The notes beneath the pieces were generated by a model. The model saw nothing but the letters and a program-made list of their open reading frames with translations. It searched no databases and had not been told where the DNA came from. Position numbers and translations under genes: made by a program. 64,000 nt of DNA from Phytophthora quininea (lineage: Eukaryota > Oomycota > Peronosporomycetes > Peronosporales > Peronosporaceae), in NCBI GenBank assembly GCA_011947345.1, contig JAAVTG010000315.1, positions 310,001 to 374,000 of the forward strand, written 5' to 3'. This document shows positions 1-9,120 of the stretch, one piece after another. Each line of letters opens with the position of its first letter. The first letter of the stretch is position 1.

Positions 1-55
1 TCGTCCTGATTCGAGACGTGGTCCTGCTGGGGCTCCACTGCCTTCTCTTCGTCCA
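1..55 (-). CDS. 5' end of an unidentified gene, cut by the left window edge
   Basis: An ATG on the minus strand at 55-53 opens a frame that stays open to the window edge, giving 18 codons of an acidic, glutamine-containing N terminus (begins MDEEKAVEPQQ). There are too few residues for a family assignment. The opening codons and orientation are compatible with a gene lying to the left of the window, but a chance open frame cannot be excluded. Confidence 0.3.
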
Positions 56-223
56 TGGACTTGTGTATTACCTCCATTGTTTGAGAATGAGTCCTTTACG
101 GCTTTTTGAACACAAAGATTTGCAGTTGGGTTGAAGTTATATGCTTTTTAGGGTTGAAAAAATATGTTGTTGCCTTCCACATGGAAAATGAACGTGGAGG
201 AGGAAGCAGGTAATGGAACACCT

Positions 224-1194
224 TCACTCACAGATAGCGTGCGAATCAATGAGAACTGGTCGGGTGAACGGCAGTAGGTTGTCGATCTTCTTCTTGATAT
301 CGGGAGTGAGCTTGTCCACGCCTTGACGTTCTGCTCCAGTGTGAATTGGAGTCTTTGCACCGATCAAGACCGTCGACACGTTCTCATTGCTGATGCACCA
401 GACCAGCGCGAGTTCCGCCATCGAGACCCTAAGCTCAGTCGCAATCGGTCGCAAAACCTCTGCTTTCGCCGCTTTCCTTTCAAAATCGGCGGTGTGGGGT
501 TTCCAACGAGGAGACCGGGCGTTCCAGCGCCGTATTTGCCGGTCAAAAATGCCATATGCAAGCGGCGACCACACTGTCAGCCCTAACTTGTTGGTCGGCA
601 AACGCGAACTTCACTTTGTTACGCTCCAGCACACTGTACTTGGGTTGTTCTACGATGGGACGTACTAGACTGAGTCGATCCGCGATCTTGCAGGCCTCGC
701 TGGTGGCAGCTGCAGACCATAGAATAGAAGGCCATCCTTGGTTGATCACGAAGTTCATGGCTCGCACAGTTTCCTCGATCGGCGTGTGCGGATCCGGACG
801 GTGGTGGCAGAAGATCACGTCGACGTAGTCGAGCTGCAGCCTGGCGAGGGAGGCCTTGGTGCCTTCCACAATATGTTTATGACTCAAACTCTGCAGATTG
901 GGGTTTGCCTGGTCAAAGTTCTTGGTGCCGAAGAAGATTTTGGTGATGACGACGAGGTCGTCGCGGCTTCAGACGCCGTCGGCGATGCCTCATTGGATCG
1001 CAATACCCATGTTAGTTTCCGCGAGCCCGGCACCATATAGCTCGGCGTTGTCAAAAAGTTAATGCCGTGCTTGAAGGCGGTCTTCATCATCTCGTACCTG
1101 TTCTCGGGGCGTAGTCGTCGCCAACGTCCGTCCAGGATCCGAGACCAAGGTTGGGGACGAGCAAAACGGAATTGCCGAGAAAGCGATAAGTCAT
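224..1194 (-). pseudogene. Decayed aldo/keto reductase (Kv-beta-like), copy A
   Basis: The frame starting at ATG 1194 begins MTYRFLGNSVLLVPNLGLG, the usual N terminus of the aldo/keto reductases annotated as potassium-channel beta subunits. The homology then passes through all three frames down to a stop at 224. Recognisable blocks are YEMMKTAFKHGINF, IVEGTKASLARLQLDYVDV, PIEETVRAMNF, IADRLSLVRPIVEQP and SNENVSTVLIG. The conserved block after the fourth strand (WGTSEW in the sister copies) is scrambled and the active-site DNA(E/D)xY block is lost. Damage is heavier and less homopolymer-like than elsewhere in the window, so this copy is probably a true pseudogene. It is divergent from copy B. 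Confidence 0.75.
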
Positions 1195-1555
1195 ACCAGT
1201 AGACGTCGTAGGAAAGCGAGCAGGCCTTGGTCAATCGCAGAATGAATGGAGTGCTGCAATTTTAACATGCTGTCAAGCAGTCCTGAGAGTTTTGTACCGG
1301 CAGGTCTACTGTCCATCTGCTCGTGGCGCCCATAAGCAAGCACAATCACACCGACTGGATAATCTTCGAAATGACTTGAAAAATAAGTTAGTAAACAGAG
1401 ATTAGCTGGCCAGTTGCTGTTGTTTACTTGGTCATGATCCTTGCAACCGCTACTTGTCCAGCTCTACGGTGCTGCGCCCATAATCAACCGGGTCAGGTGA
1501 GTGAAAATGCCGCGTACAAGCGTCGTCATACCCACTCTCGCTTTTCGTAGTCAAA

Positions 1556-1570
1556 TCTCACTTCGCAACT
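1556..1570 (+). promoter_or_regulatory. Possible oomycete initiator element for reductase copy B
   Basis: TCACTTC at 1558-1564 matches the oomycete initiator consensus TCAYTYY and lies 52 nt upstream of the ATG at 1616, a usual oomycete leader length. The downstream flanking element is weak. The rest of 1195-1615, between two divergent reductase copies, shows no gene. Confidence 0.35.
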
Positions 1571-1615
1571 TGCAAGCTACCAATCAAAGCACCTTTCCCA
1601 GGGCACTCCTCGACC

Positions 1616-2678
1616 ATGTCTTCCACCGCGATTCCTTCTACCAAGATGTCGTACCGCTTCCTCGGCAATTCCGGTCTTCTTGTGTCCACGTTGGCGCTCG
1701 GCAGCTGGATGTTCCACAACGAAAAGAGCACGGCCGAGTCGTGGTACGAAATGATGAAAATCGCATTCCAGCACGGCGTCAACTTCTACGACAACGCCGA
1801 TGTGTACGCTGGCGGCAAGTCGGAAGAGTTCATGGGCTTCGCCGTCCAAAAGGCATCACCGACGGCGTCTGGGCCCGTGAAGACCTCGTTATCACCACCA
1901 AGATTTTCATGGGCACCGACGGATTCGTGCACCCAGCCCCGAACGGACAAGGTCTGAGCCGCAAGCACCTAATCGAAGGCACCCGCTCCGCTCTCAAGCG
2001 TCTGCAACTTGACTATGTCGACGTGCTCTTTTGCCACCGTTCGGAGCCATACACGCCAATTGAGGAGGTGGTGCGAGCCATGAACTACATCATCGAACAG
2101 GGCTGGGCCATGTACTGGGGCACTAGCGAGTGGAGTGCCGTCGACATCATGGAGGCCAACCAGGTCGCTGACCGTCTCGGACTCATCCGCCCGATCGTCG
2201 AGCAAGCTCAATACAGTCTCATGGAGCGCTCCAAGGTCGAGGTCGAGTACGCGCCGCTGTTCCAAAAGTACAAGTTGGGTCTCACGACATGGGCTCCTTT
2301 GGCAAATGGCATCCTCACCGGGAAATACAGCGGCGGCGTCGCCGACGGAACTCGTCTCAACCAATATTTCTTCAAAACCAAGTACAAGGATACATTCGAG
2401 GCCCGTGTGGATCAAGCGGATCAACTGAAGGTCATTGCGGACGAGCTGGACTGCTCACTTGCCCAGTTGGCCATTGCCTGGTGCGTCTCGAATGAGAACG
2501 TATCGACGGTGCTTGTCGGCGCCAGTCGACCGTCCCAACTGGGGGAGAATCTCAACGCGATTGCGGTCGAAAGAAATTGACACCAGAGGTGAAGGATCGG
2601 ATCGAGACGATCGCTCCATTCATCTACCACGAACCCAAACCGGAACCGGTGTGCTTTGTTCGCAAGATGTGGCTGTAA
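1616..2678 (+). CDS. Aldo/keto reductase, Kv-beta-like, copy B (two frame breaks)
   Basis: NADPH-dependent aldo/keto reductase of the group often named voltage-gated potassium channel beta subunit; probably a cytosolic carbonyl reductase. From ATG 1616 the frame reads MSYRFLGNSGLL, then GVNFYDNADVYAGG (catalytic Asp and Tyr), then breaks near 1848, where GGG appears to have become GG. The continuing frame gives DLVITTKIF (catalytic Lys), LDYVDVLFCHR (His position), WGTSEW, and the C-terminal cofactor block SNENVSTVLVGASRPSQ. A second break near 2573 (one A missing) leads to the natural end at TAA 2676-2678. About 350 residues, normal for the family. Convergent with copy C, 104 bp away. Both breaks look like homopolymer undercalls, so the gene may be intact in reality. 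Confidence 0.85.
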
Positions 2679-2782
2679 GGTTTACAGCAAAGCAGCAAGG
2701 CTTAGCGTTGAGATTGTATGCTTAGCTTCAACTGAAACAATCTACTGGTAGACCGCTTTGGTTCATGGCTGTGCGTGGATAA

Positions 2783-3849
2783 CTACAGGTGACGAGCACG
2801 AACGTACGCGTAGCGGTCGATCGTCGGGACGGTGGGGACGAACTTGACCACGTCGTCGATCTTGGCCTTGACCTCCGGCGTGATTTTGCTCACGAACTCC
2901 AGCGCCTTGAGGTTCTCCTCCAATTGGGACGGACGACTCGCGGCGACCAGCACCGTCGACACATTTTCGTTGGAGGCGGCCCAAGCGATGGCCATCTGCG
3001 CCAAAGAGCAACCGATCTCCTCTGCGATAGGCTTCAATTGGTCTGCCATCTTGACGCGGTTGGTGAATTTCTCATCTTTCGTCAAGCTTTCCAGCATCGG
3101 GTGGGAGTAGCGAGAGCCATCGGGGTGCCGGAACTGTACTTGCCGGTCAAAGTACCGAACGCCAACGGCGACCACGTCGAGAGACCGAGATTGTACTTCT
3201 TGTACAGGTCCGTGAAGGCGTACTCGACCTTGTTGCGCTCAAGGATGTTGTACTCTGGCTGCTCCACGATGGGTCGGATAAGCCCGAGGCGGTCTGCGAT
3301 CTCGCACGCCTCGCGGATTTGACTGGGCAGCCACTCGCTGGTGCCCCAGTAGAAAGCCCAGCCCTGGCTGAGGATGAAGTTCATGGCTCGCACAGTCTCC
3401 TCGATTGGAGTGTGCGGGTCGGGACGACTACAGAAAATGACGTCCACGTAGTCGAGGTCGAGGCGTTTGAGCGACGCTCGCGTGCCTTCCACGATATGCT
3501 TGCGACTGAGTCCCTGGTCGTTCGGACCTCCCGGACCGAAGCCGTACTTGGAACCGAGGAAGATCTTGGTGGTGACGACCAGGTCCTCTCGACCCCACAT
3601 TCCTTCCTTGATGCCCTTCTTGATGGCGGTGCCCATGTTCTCCTCGGCCTGGCCGTTGCCGTAGAACTCAGCGTTGTCAAAGAAGTTGACGCCGTGTTCA
3701 AACGCCAGCTTCATCATCTCGTACCAAGCATCCGTCGTGTGATTGTCACCCTGGAACATCCATGATCCGAGACCGAGCTTGGACACGAGCAGACCCGAAT
3801 TACCTAGAAAGCGGTGGGTCATCTTGGTGTCGGTAGAAAATGGCGCCAT
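2783..3849 (-). CDS. Aldo/keto reductase, Kv-beta-like, copy C (one frame break)
   Basis: Same family as copy B. I chose ATG 3849 because it gives MAPFSTDTKMTHRFLGNSGLL and lies about 45 nt after a good initiator element; the frame stays open further upstream but without an ATG. Blocks seen are GVNFFDNAEFYGNG, DLVVTTKIF, LDYVDVIFCSRPDPH, WGTSEW and SNENVSTVLVAASRPSQ. The residue after IFC is Ser, where copy B has His and mammalian Kv-beta has Asn, so one member of the usual active-site set is changed. The frame breaks near 3117, where copy D retains one more C in the run. Ends at TAG 2785-2783. A 0.7-kb stretch is almost identical to copy D. Confidence 0.85.
2834..3543. repeat. Inverted near-identical block, left arm (within reductase copy C)
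   Basis: This 0.7-kb segment matches 16167-16867 in inverted orientation with only scattered substitutions, a 9-bp gap and two single-base differences. Identity ends abruptly after the codons for FVP near the 3' end, where the last 15 or so codons of the two copies are unrelated in base sequence. Confidence 0.85.
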
Positions 3850-3877
3850 GGCTGGTGGTGAAGGCGTGGTTGATGCG

Positions 3878-3895
3878 AAGCAAATTTCAAAGTGA
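3878..3895 (-). promoter_or_regulatory. Oomycete initiator plus flanking element, reductase copy C
   Basis: Reading the minus strand, TCACTTTGAAATTTGCTT matches the combined oomycete core promoter (initiator TCAYTYY, three bases, then WTTTNYY). It lies 29-46 nt upstream of the ATG at 3849, giving a short leader typical of oomycetes. The remaining interval to 4262 shows no supportable gene. Confidence 0.6.
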
Positions 3896-4262
3896 GGGCC
3901 TGAATAAAAGACCACGTTTGGTCTGTACTAGTGAGCGACGACGATACCATGAGTGGTGAAGCGCTGGATCAAACAACCAACGCAGATCAAGCAAACACGA
4001 CCAGCAAAACATTCATTCAGTCGTGTGCTGTTGCTATCAGATTTGTAGCTTTTTGCAATGAAAACTAATAGTTTCTCTACACTATTCCTTGTACACGCTG
4101 CAATGAATACCCTGGAATTGTTTGTACGGAATGACATTGACAAACAATCCGACAAGGATGAAGTCATCATGGCGGTTTCACAAGCTCTGCGGATACAAGA
4201 GAACTTCTTTCTCATTGCAGTCAGTTCATCAGGGCTCTCATTTTCAAACAGTACATTAAAAC

Positions 4263-5408
4263 TTAGAACCATTCCTCACGCAGACTGCAGTCACTACCAG
4301 TGTCGAATGCACTACAATCTCGGATTGATTCGCCGTAGAACTCGGAATCGACCGAGAAGCACGACGACCCGACCGAGTAATTCGTCTCGGTGCCGACCGA
4401 ATAATTATTTTTCCGTCGCGGACCAAGTGCACTCAAGCCTCGTACTCTCCGAGGAGACGAATCGTCGAGCGAGTCGGTGTCTTGCTCTCGTACTCGGTCC
4501 AAGTTGGCTTGCTCTCGTCGTCGGGAAGAATCGTCAAGCGAATTAATGCTTAGATCGTCTTCAACTTCGTCGGACAGCGTCGATAGCCGACCATCGATAC
4601 GTCGCTTGCGAGATCCTTCGTCACATTCACTTTCACTTTCACTGTCGCTGCCGGGGCCAATGGACCAGCAAGTCTCAGACAAACCTCTCCATACATTGCC
4701 TTCCGACGCAAACCGTTCTTGTGGAATTGGAGCCGTTGCCGTCGTCACCGTCGACATTTTCTGAGCTAGTGAGACGGTGGAAGCTGAAGAATCCATGGAC
4801 TGCAGTCGCCCGTCTTGAGATGTCTGCGTACCCGTGAAGCCATGGTAGCTCTCGATGACCGGAAAGCTCCAAGCCCTGGTAATGAAGGATGAGTTCCTCC
4901 TCTCATCAAAGCCGATGCTGAAAACCCGCCCATTCCTCGAGTGTTTCTGTTTAGCCTCGTATCGTTGATTCCAATGACGACATGTTCTTGGGAAGCGGTC
5001 GGCTTCCTCCGAGGCAATTTGCTTGTCTGCATCCGCTGAGGGAAGTCACGGTCGATGCTGTGCTGTCCTGAAGTGTATTTGAAGAGTTCTCCAATGCTGT
5101 CGTCGATGATACGCCTTGAAAACCGGAGAAGTTCGTAGGTGACGATAGTGACTTGTGCTTGCGCTTTCGTCGACGAGAGTGGAGGACAATAATGACGATC
5201 ACTACGATGATTGACCCGGCGATGATGCCTACGAGAAGCTGTGCGCTGATGGCAATGGAGTCGTCACTCGTATTCGACCCCACCGACCCGGTCGGGTTCG
5301 CCCCCGCAGCGGTTGATGAATTTCCGACCCTGCAGAGCCAAAGTCTCTACCGCTGGCATCGGAAGTACCTGGAGCTTCCGTCCAAGTGCTGGAGCCTGTC
5401 GTCGGCAT
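4263..5408 (-). CDS. Receptor-like serine-rich membrane protein 1 (frame breaks)
   Basis: First of four tandem minus-strand paralogues. From ATG 5408 a Ser/Thr/Gly-rich segment leads, after a break near 5325 (AAA for AAAA), into NTSDDSIAISAQ, one membrane segment (LLVGIIAGSIIVVIVIIVL) and a basic stop-transfer run HSRRRKRKHK. A second break near 5000 leads into a long tail with a WSFP motif, acidic/serine clusters, and a C terminus rich in YSVGxxxFSVDSEFYG. The cysteine-rich ectodomain of its neighbours is not recognisable here; 5409-5823 holds nothing I can read as that domain. The likely topology is ectodomain outside and tail inside. Function unknown. A short, perhaps degenerate, member of the family. 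Confidence 0.6.
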
Positions 5409-5823
5409 TCTGCTCCAGACCGAAAAAATAAGAAAATGCGAAGCAATGCCGACCCGGAGCCTGTGGCGAGACTAACGACATGTGTGGAAACGTACAGCCT
5501 CAGGTTGCGGACGAACGTGAACCAACCTAACGCAAACTGTTTCGGAGCCACAAAAGTATCGACTGACCACCTGCAGCAATTACGCTTGGGCCTGGCCACC
5601 TGGCTTCATGTCGAAGAGTTCTTGAGACGCTGACTACATCTGTCGAAGGCGATTTTGTAGATGGCTGTCCTGGCAAGTAACCGAGAGAACCCTACATATT
5701 TGCCTTGGGACGGCAATCATGACAAGACCAACAGGTGTATACATTAAATCTTTTACATGGTGATACGCGAGCCACTTTCTTTCTGGTCGCTGTAATACGC
5801 TCCCTTGTTTGGGAGACGCTTGT

Positions 5824-7070
5824 TTAAACCTCAAACTCGTGGTTGGAGCGACGGACACCGCTGTTCGCCGAGTCAGAGCTTGTTGAAAATACAGACGACC
5901 CATCGGAGCCGAAGTAGCCGCTGTCTGAGGCCGAGGACCACGCGGAGCTTCCTGTCATAGCCGAGTCGTCAAGTTGCTCACCTGAGATGCGAGGTTTTGC
6001 TTTCGGTAGTGTAGGTTTCCGCTTCTGGAGTGCGGTAGGTCGCCGTCGCCCCGGCACTTCCACAGTCGTTGCGAACGACGCGACCGAACTGTCTCCGTTG
6101 CGTTGACGTGTCGAGTTCACCAGGAACGGGATCGGTTCCTCGTCATAGTCGGACAAGTCGTCTTCCGAGGAAGAGGACGAACGGGTATCCTCGAACACCT
6201 GTCGGATTGGCTGACCGCTTGCCACCCAGTCAGCGTATTGCATTTTCGGTCCTTGTCCTGATGCCGCCGACTCCTGTGATGAAGCAAAAATGTTCGGTGG
6301 CCTTGTCCCAATGTAAACCTGTGCCACCCCATAGCCTGAATATGTCCTCTCCGGTGGTCCCCGCGCTTCTATCACTCTGTGAGGCACGCCCATTTCCACG
6401 TATTGTCGCGGGGCGCTCTGTCGTTCGCGAGAGGCGCCACTTCCTGAGCTCAAACTTCCTGTTCTAGTTCGGCGGTCGAAAGTCGGGAACGACGGCGTGG
6501 TCGACATGGTCGGCGACGGCGCTTCGGGATTGGGATGCCCGCTGGAATGCTTACTGTCTTTGTTGTGCTTTTTAATGCAATATTCCCGCGCACACCACGA
6601 CACCAACGCCGCGACGACGACGCTCACCAACACGATCGCGACGATCACCGGCGTGCTTAAAGCGCTGGGCGTAGAGGCGTTGTCGTAGTTTATGCTGGAG
6701 CTCGAGGAATTGGATCCGGCCGTGGCGTTGTGTCCGGTGCCGCTACCGGCATCAGTTGCCATCGCCAGCTCTGTAGTGTATGAATTTGTCGTCGACTGCA
6801 AGCCGTCGCTGCTGTTGGTGCCGGTTCCTGAACTGGAGCTGCAGTCGATTGTCCGGGGACCGGAACACGCGTCCCCGCTGCCACGCACACTGGGATGTAG
6901 CCGACAGAGGTGCTAGTGCTGTTTCGACAATCGCAGACTCGCTGCTTGCAAATGGAGCCCAATGCCGAACACCGTACGAAGTTCACCGGCTCCACGGCGC
7001 TGCTGGAGTCGTACGCGTAGAGCTCCGAGACCGAGAGCCCGCAGAGCGAGCGCAGGTTGGCGGCCTCCAT
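5824..7070 (-). CDS. Receptor-like cysteine/serine-rich membrane protein 2
   Basis: ATG 7070 gives a short ectodomain with the family cysteine pattern (SLCGL, VRCSALGSIC, CDCR, PVCV), then after one break near 6887 (GG for GGG) CSGPRTIDC and a Ser/Thr/Asn-rich stalk. One membrane segment follows (STPVIVAIVLVSVVVAALVSW) with membrane-proximal Cys residues and a basic stretch. The cytosolic tail holds SFPTFDRRTR, FATTVEVPGRRR, acidic serine clusters, and SSAWSSASDSGYFGSDG near the end. About 415 residues. No signal peptide is visible upstream of the first cysteine, so membrane insertion may rely on the transmembrane helix or on an unseen exon. The architecture resembles fungal wall-stress sensors (Mid2/WSC type), but I see no homology to them. 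Confidence 0.7.
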
Positions 7071-7539
7071 GCCCCGTAACCTGTTGACAGCTGGCCGCTC
7101 GTTCTAAAGTGCCATGTTGGGCACTGGAAAAGGAGCCTCTGACGACCGAGAGAGGCTATGGTGGTCAGGTGCCGAGAGGATAGGCGAAGAGGTGGAGAAG
7201 GTTATGTTCATTGAGGTGGCGCTGTCGCGCTTTTCCCCGCATGTTGGGCGGGGTGACACCTCTACAGGTCGTATCCTTATGTAGAGCTCTACCGGGCACT
7301 TTGGCGACGCCACCGAAAGGCGTTGGCGTTGAGTGGACTTGCTCCCATCCCGGGGCGGGATGGCAACGTTCCGATGGCAAATGGTTCAGTCACGGTGGGC
7401 GCAACGGGGTTGAGTTTACTCTCGAATCGAGTCGCTCTGGAAGTGATGATCACACTCCACTGCGTAGAGCGCGCGCCAAATCCTCGAGACAGCTTCATGC
7501 ATCGTTTTGACAGACTTCTGAGTTATTACGATTTTGTTG
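7071..7539. other. Intergenic stretch between receptor-like genes 2 and 3
   Basis: No open frame here resembles the flanking family or any protein I recognise. It presumably holds the promoter of gene 2 and the 3' end region of gene 3. No clear initiator match was found. Confidence 0.4.
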
Positions 7540-8754
7540 CTAGACGTCCGTGCGGCGGTAGGTGTTATCTTCGCTTGTCGACTCCGAGTCCACGGTGAGA
7601 AACGACACGATGGACGTCTCGGTGCTGCGGTTCAAGCTTGATCGTCGCGTTGAGGCCCGGTCGGTAGGGTATTCGAAGTCATTTCCTTCGTCACGCCAGC
7701 GAGAGAGCCGACCTGAACTTTGCTGGTGGTAGTAGCTCTCGTCGGTTGATCCTGAAAGCGCTAACAGATCGGATCCATCATTTGAGTCGACACTGGAAGG
7801 AGATCGTGATGATGCGGTACTTGACGCTGCTGGAGTCGGTCATTCTCTAGTGGAAGAATTGACCGACGGCGCTCCGCAGCCGCTACGGTGGTTGCAGTCG
7901 ACGTTGCAGACCTCGACGTCACAGGCTCCTTCAACATGGATTCGTGGGGCTCCTTTGCCGTGGTTTACGTTGGTAGCTCTGTTGATGCATGCCTGGTATG
8001 GGATATCGGTATCCAGTTGAATCCCTGCCTTGCGGACGCCTTGAGGATCATTTCGAGTGCGATGTTGGAACGCTGGGAATGACGTTGGCGTCGGGGAAGA
8101 CTCGCCGGGTGAATTGGTCGGCGACGGCGCGCTGGAATCGGACTCTACTTTGGCAATTTTCTTCCGGCAACAGTTGCGGATGAACCACAGCAACAGCGCT
8201 AGAAACACGAGCAAGGCAATGACAACGACGACGATCACCGGTGTGTTCACAGAGCTGGAGGAACCAGCACCAGCGGTGTCGATATCCGAGCTTGCGCTTG
8301 AATTGGACACGATCGTTGAAGACGTCGGTGTTGGGGTCTGGCTGCTGCTAGCATTTGATGATGATGCTGTTGATGACGATGATGATTCTGGCTTTGACGA
8401 TGTCGCTCCATTATTGATCGAGGCCGATCCTGTTGGCGCTGGTATATTGCCGTTGTTGCTGTTCCTGCCTGTTGGATCCGACCTCGTTGCGCTTGCGCTG
8501 GCACTTGAGCTACTGCAGTTCACAGTCTGTGATCCTGAACACGGGAGATCATCGTCCACACACACAGTAATATCCACGGTCGAGTTCCCAACCACGCTGG
8601 CGGTGCTGTTGCGGCAATCGCAGGATCTGTCTAAACAAGCCGTGCCTAGATCTGAGCAAAGAACGAATCTACCCGAGTCGCCGGGAAGGCTGTCGTACAC
8701 GTAAAGCCCCGACGTGGGGAGCAGGCAAAGCGACTGGAGGTCGGGATTGTTCAT
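7540..8754 (-). CDS. Receptor-like cysteine/serine-rich membrane protein 3 (two frame breaks)
   Basis: I chose ATG 8754 because MNNPDLQSLCLL aligns with the start of neighbours 2 and 4, although the frame is open further upstream. The ectodomain holds SLC, FVLCSDLGTAC, SCDCRNS, TVCV, PCSGSQTVNC; a long Ser/Thr/Asn stalk follows, then the membrane segment TPVIVVVVIALLVFLALLLW, a Cys-Cys basic motif, and TSFPAFQHRTR. The apparent stop at 7842 is probably not real: between roughly 8000 and 7800 the adjacent frame carries the family motif TATTVAAAERRR, and after it the first frame resumes as a serine-rich tail ending at TAG 7542-7540. So two compensating breaks sit around 8000 and 7780. The interval 8755-9120 upstream shows no gene. 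Confidence 0.65.
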
Positions 8755-9120
8755 GGCTGGGAATTCTAAAGTGACGGCGGAGTTAAAGAGCCCAGCAAGC
8801 GAGGACAGCTCTCGTAGCCTGACAACAGTAGCGGTAAGCGAGGATACACCGCCATCACGACCTATACGTTCAAGGTATGCCGCCAGGGCACGTCGCCGAC
8901 CAAGCTCTTGAATCATCACCACCACACCTGCGATCGGTTAGAATTTCGGCTGTTCGCGTTGAATGGATCACAACGCGGATAGCAAGCAACTCCTTCCATC
9001 TCTCTAAGACAAAAAGGTTGTACATTAGTTTAGTTATCACGTCCAAAACTCGAGCCATTCCGTCCTGGCCGCTGTTATAATACTCGCTTGATGTGGCCTG
9101 CCCTCGCATTCGGTGCCGGC

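Noticed and set aside
7888..8704. Plus-strand open frames antisense to receptor-like gene 3, and similar frames opposite the other serine-rich genes
   Set aside because: They are shadows created by the low-complexity Ser/Asp/Thr codons of the minus-strand genes and show no domain or cysteine pattern.
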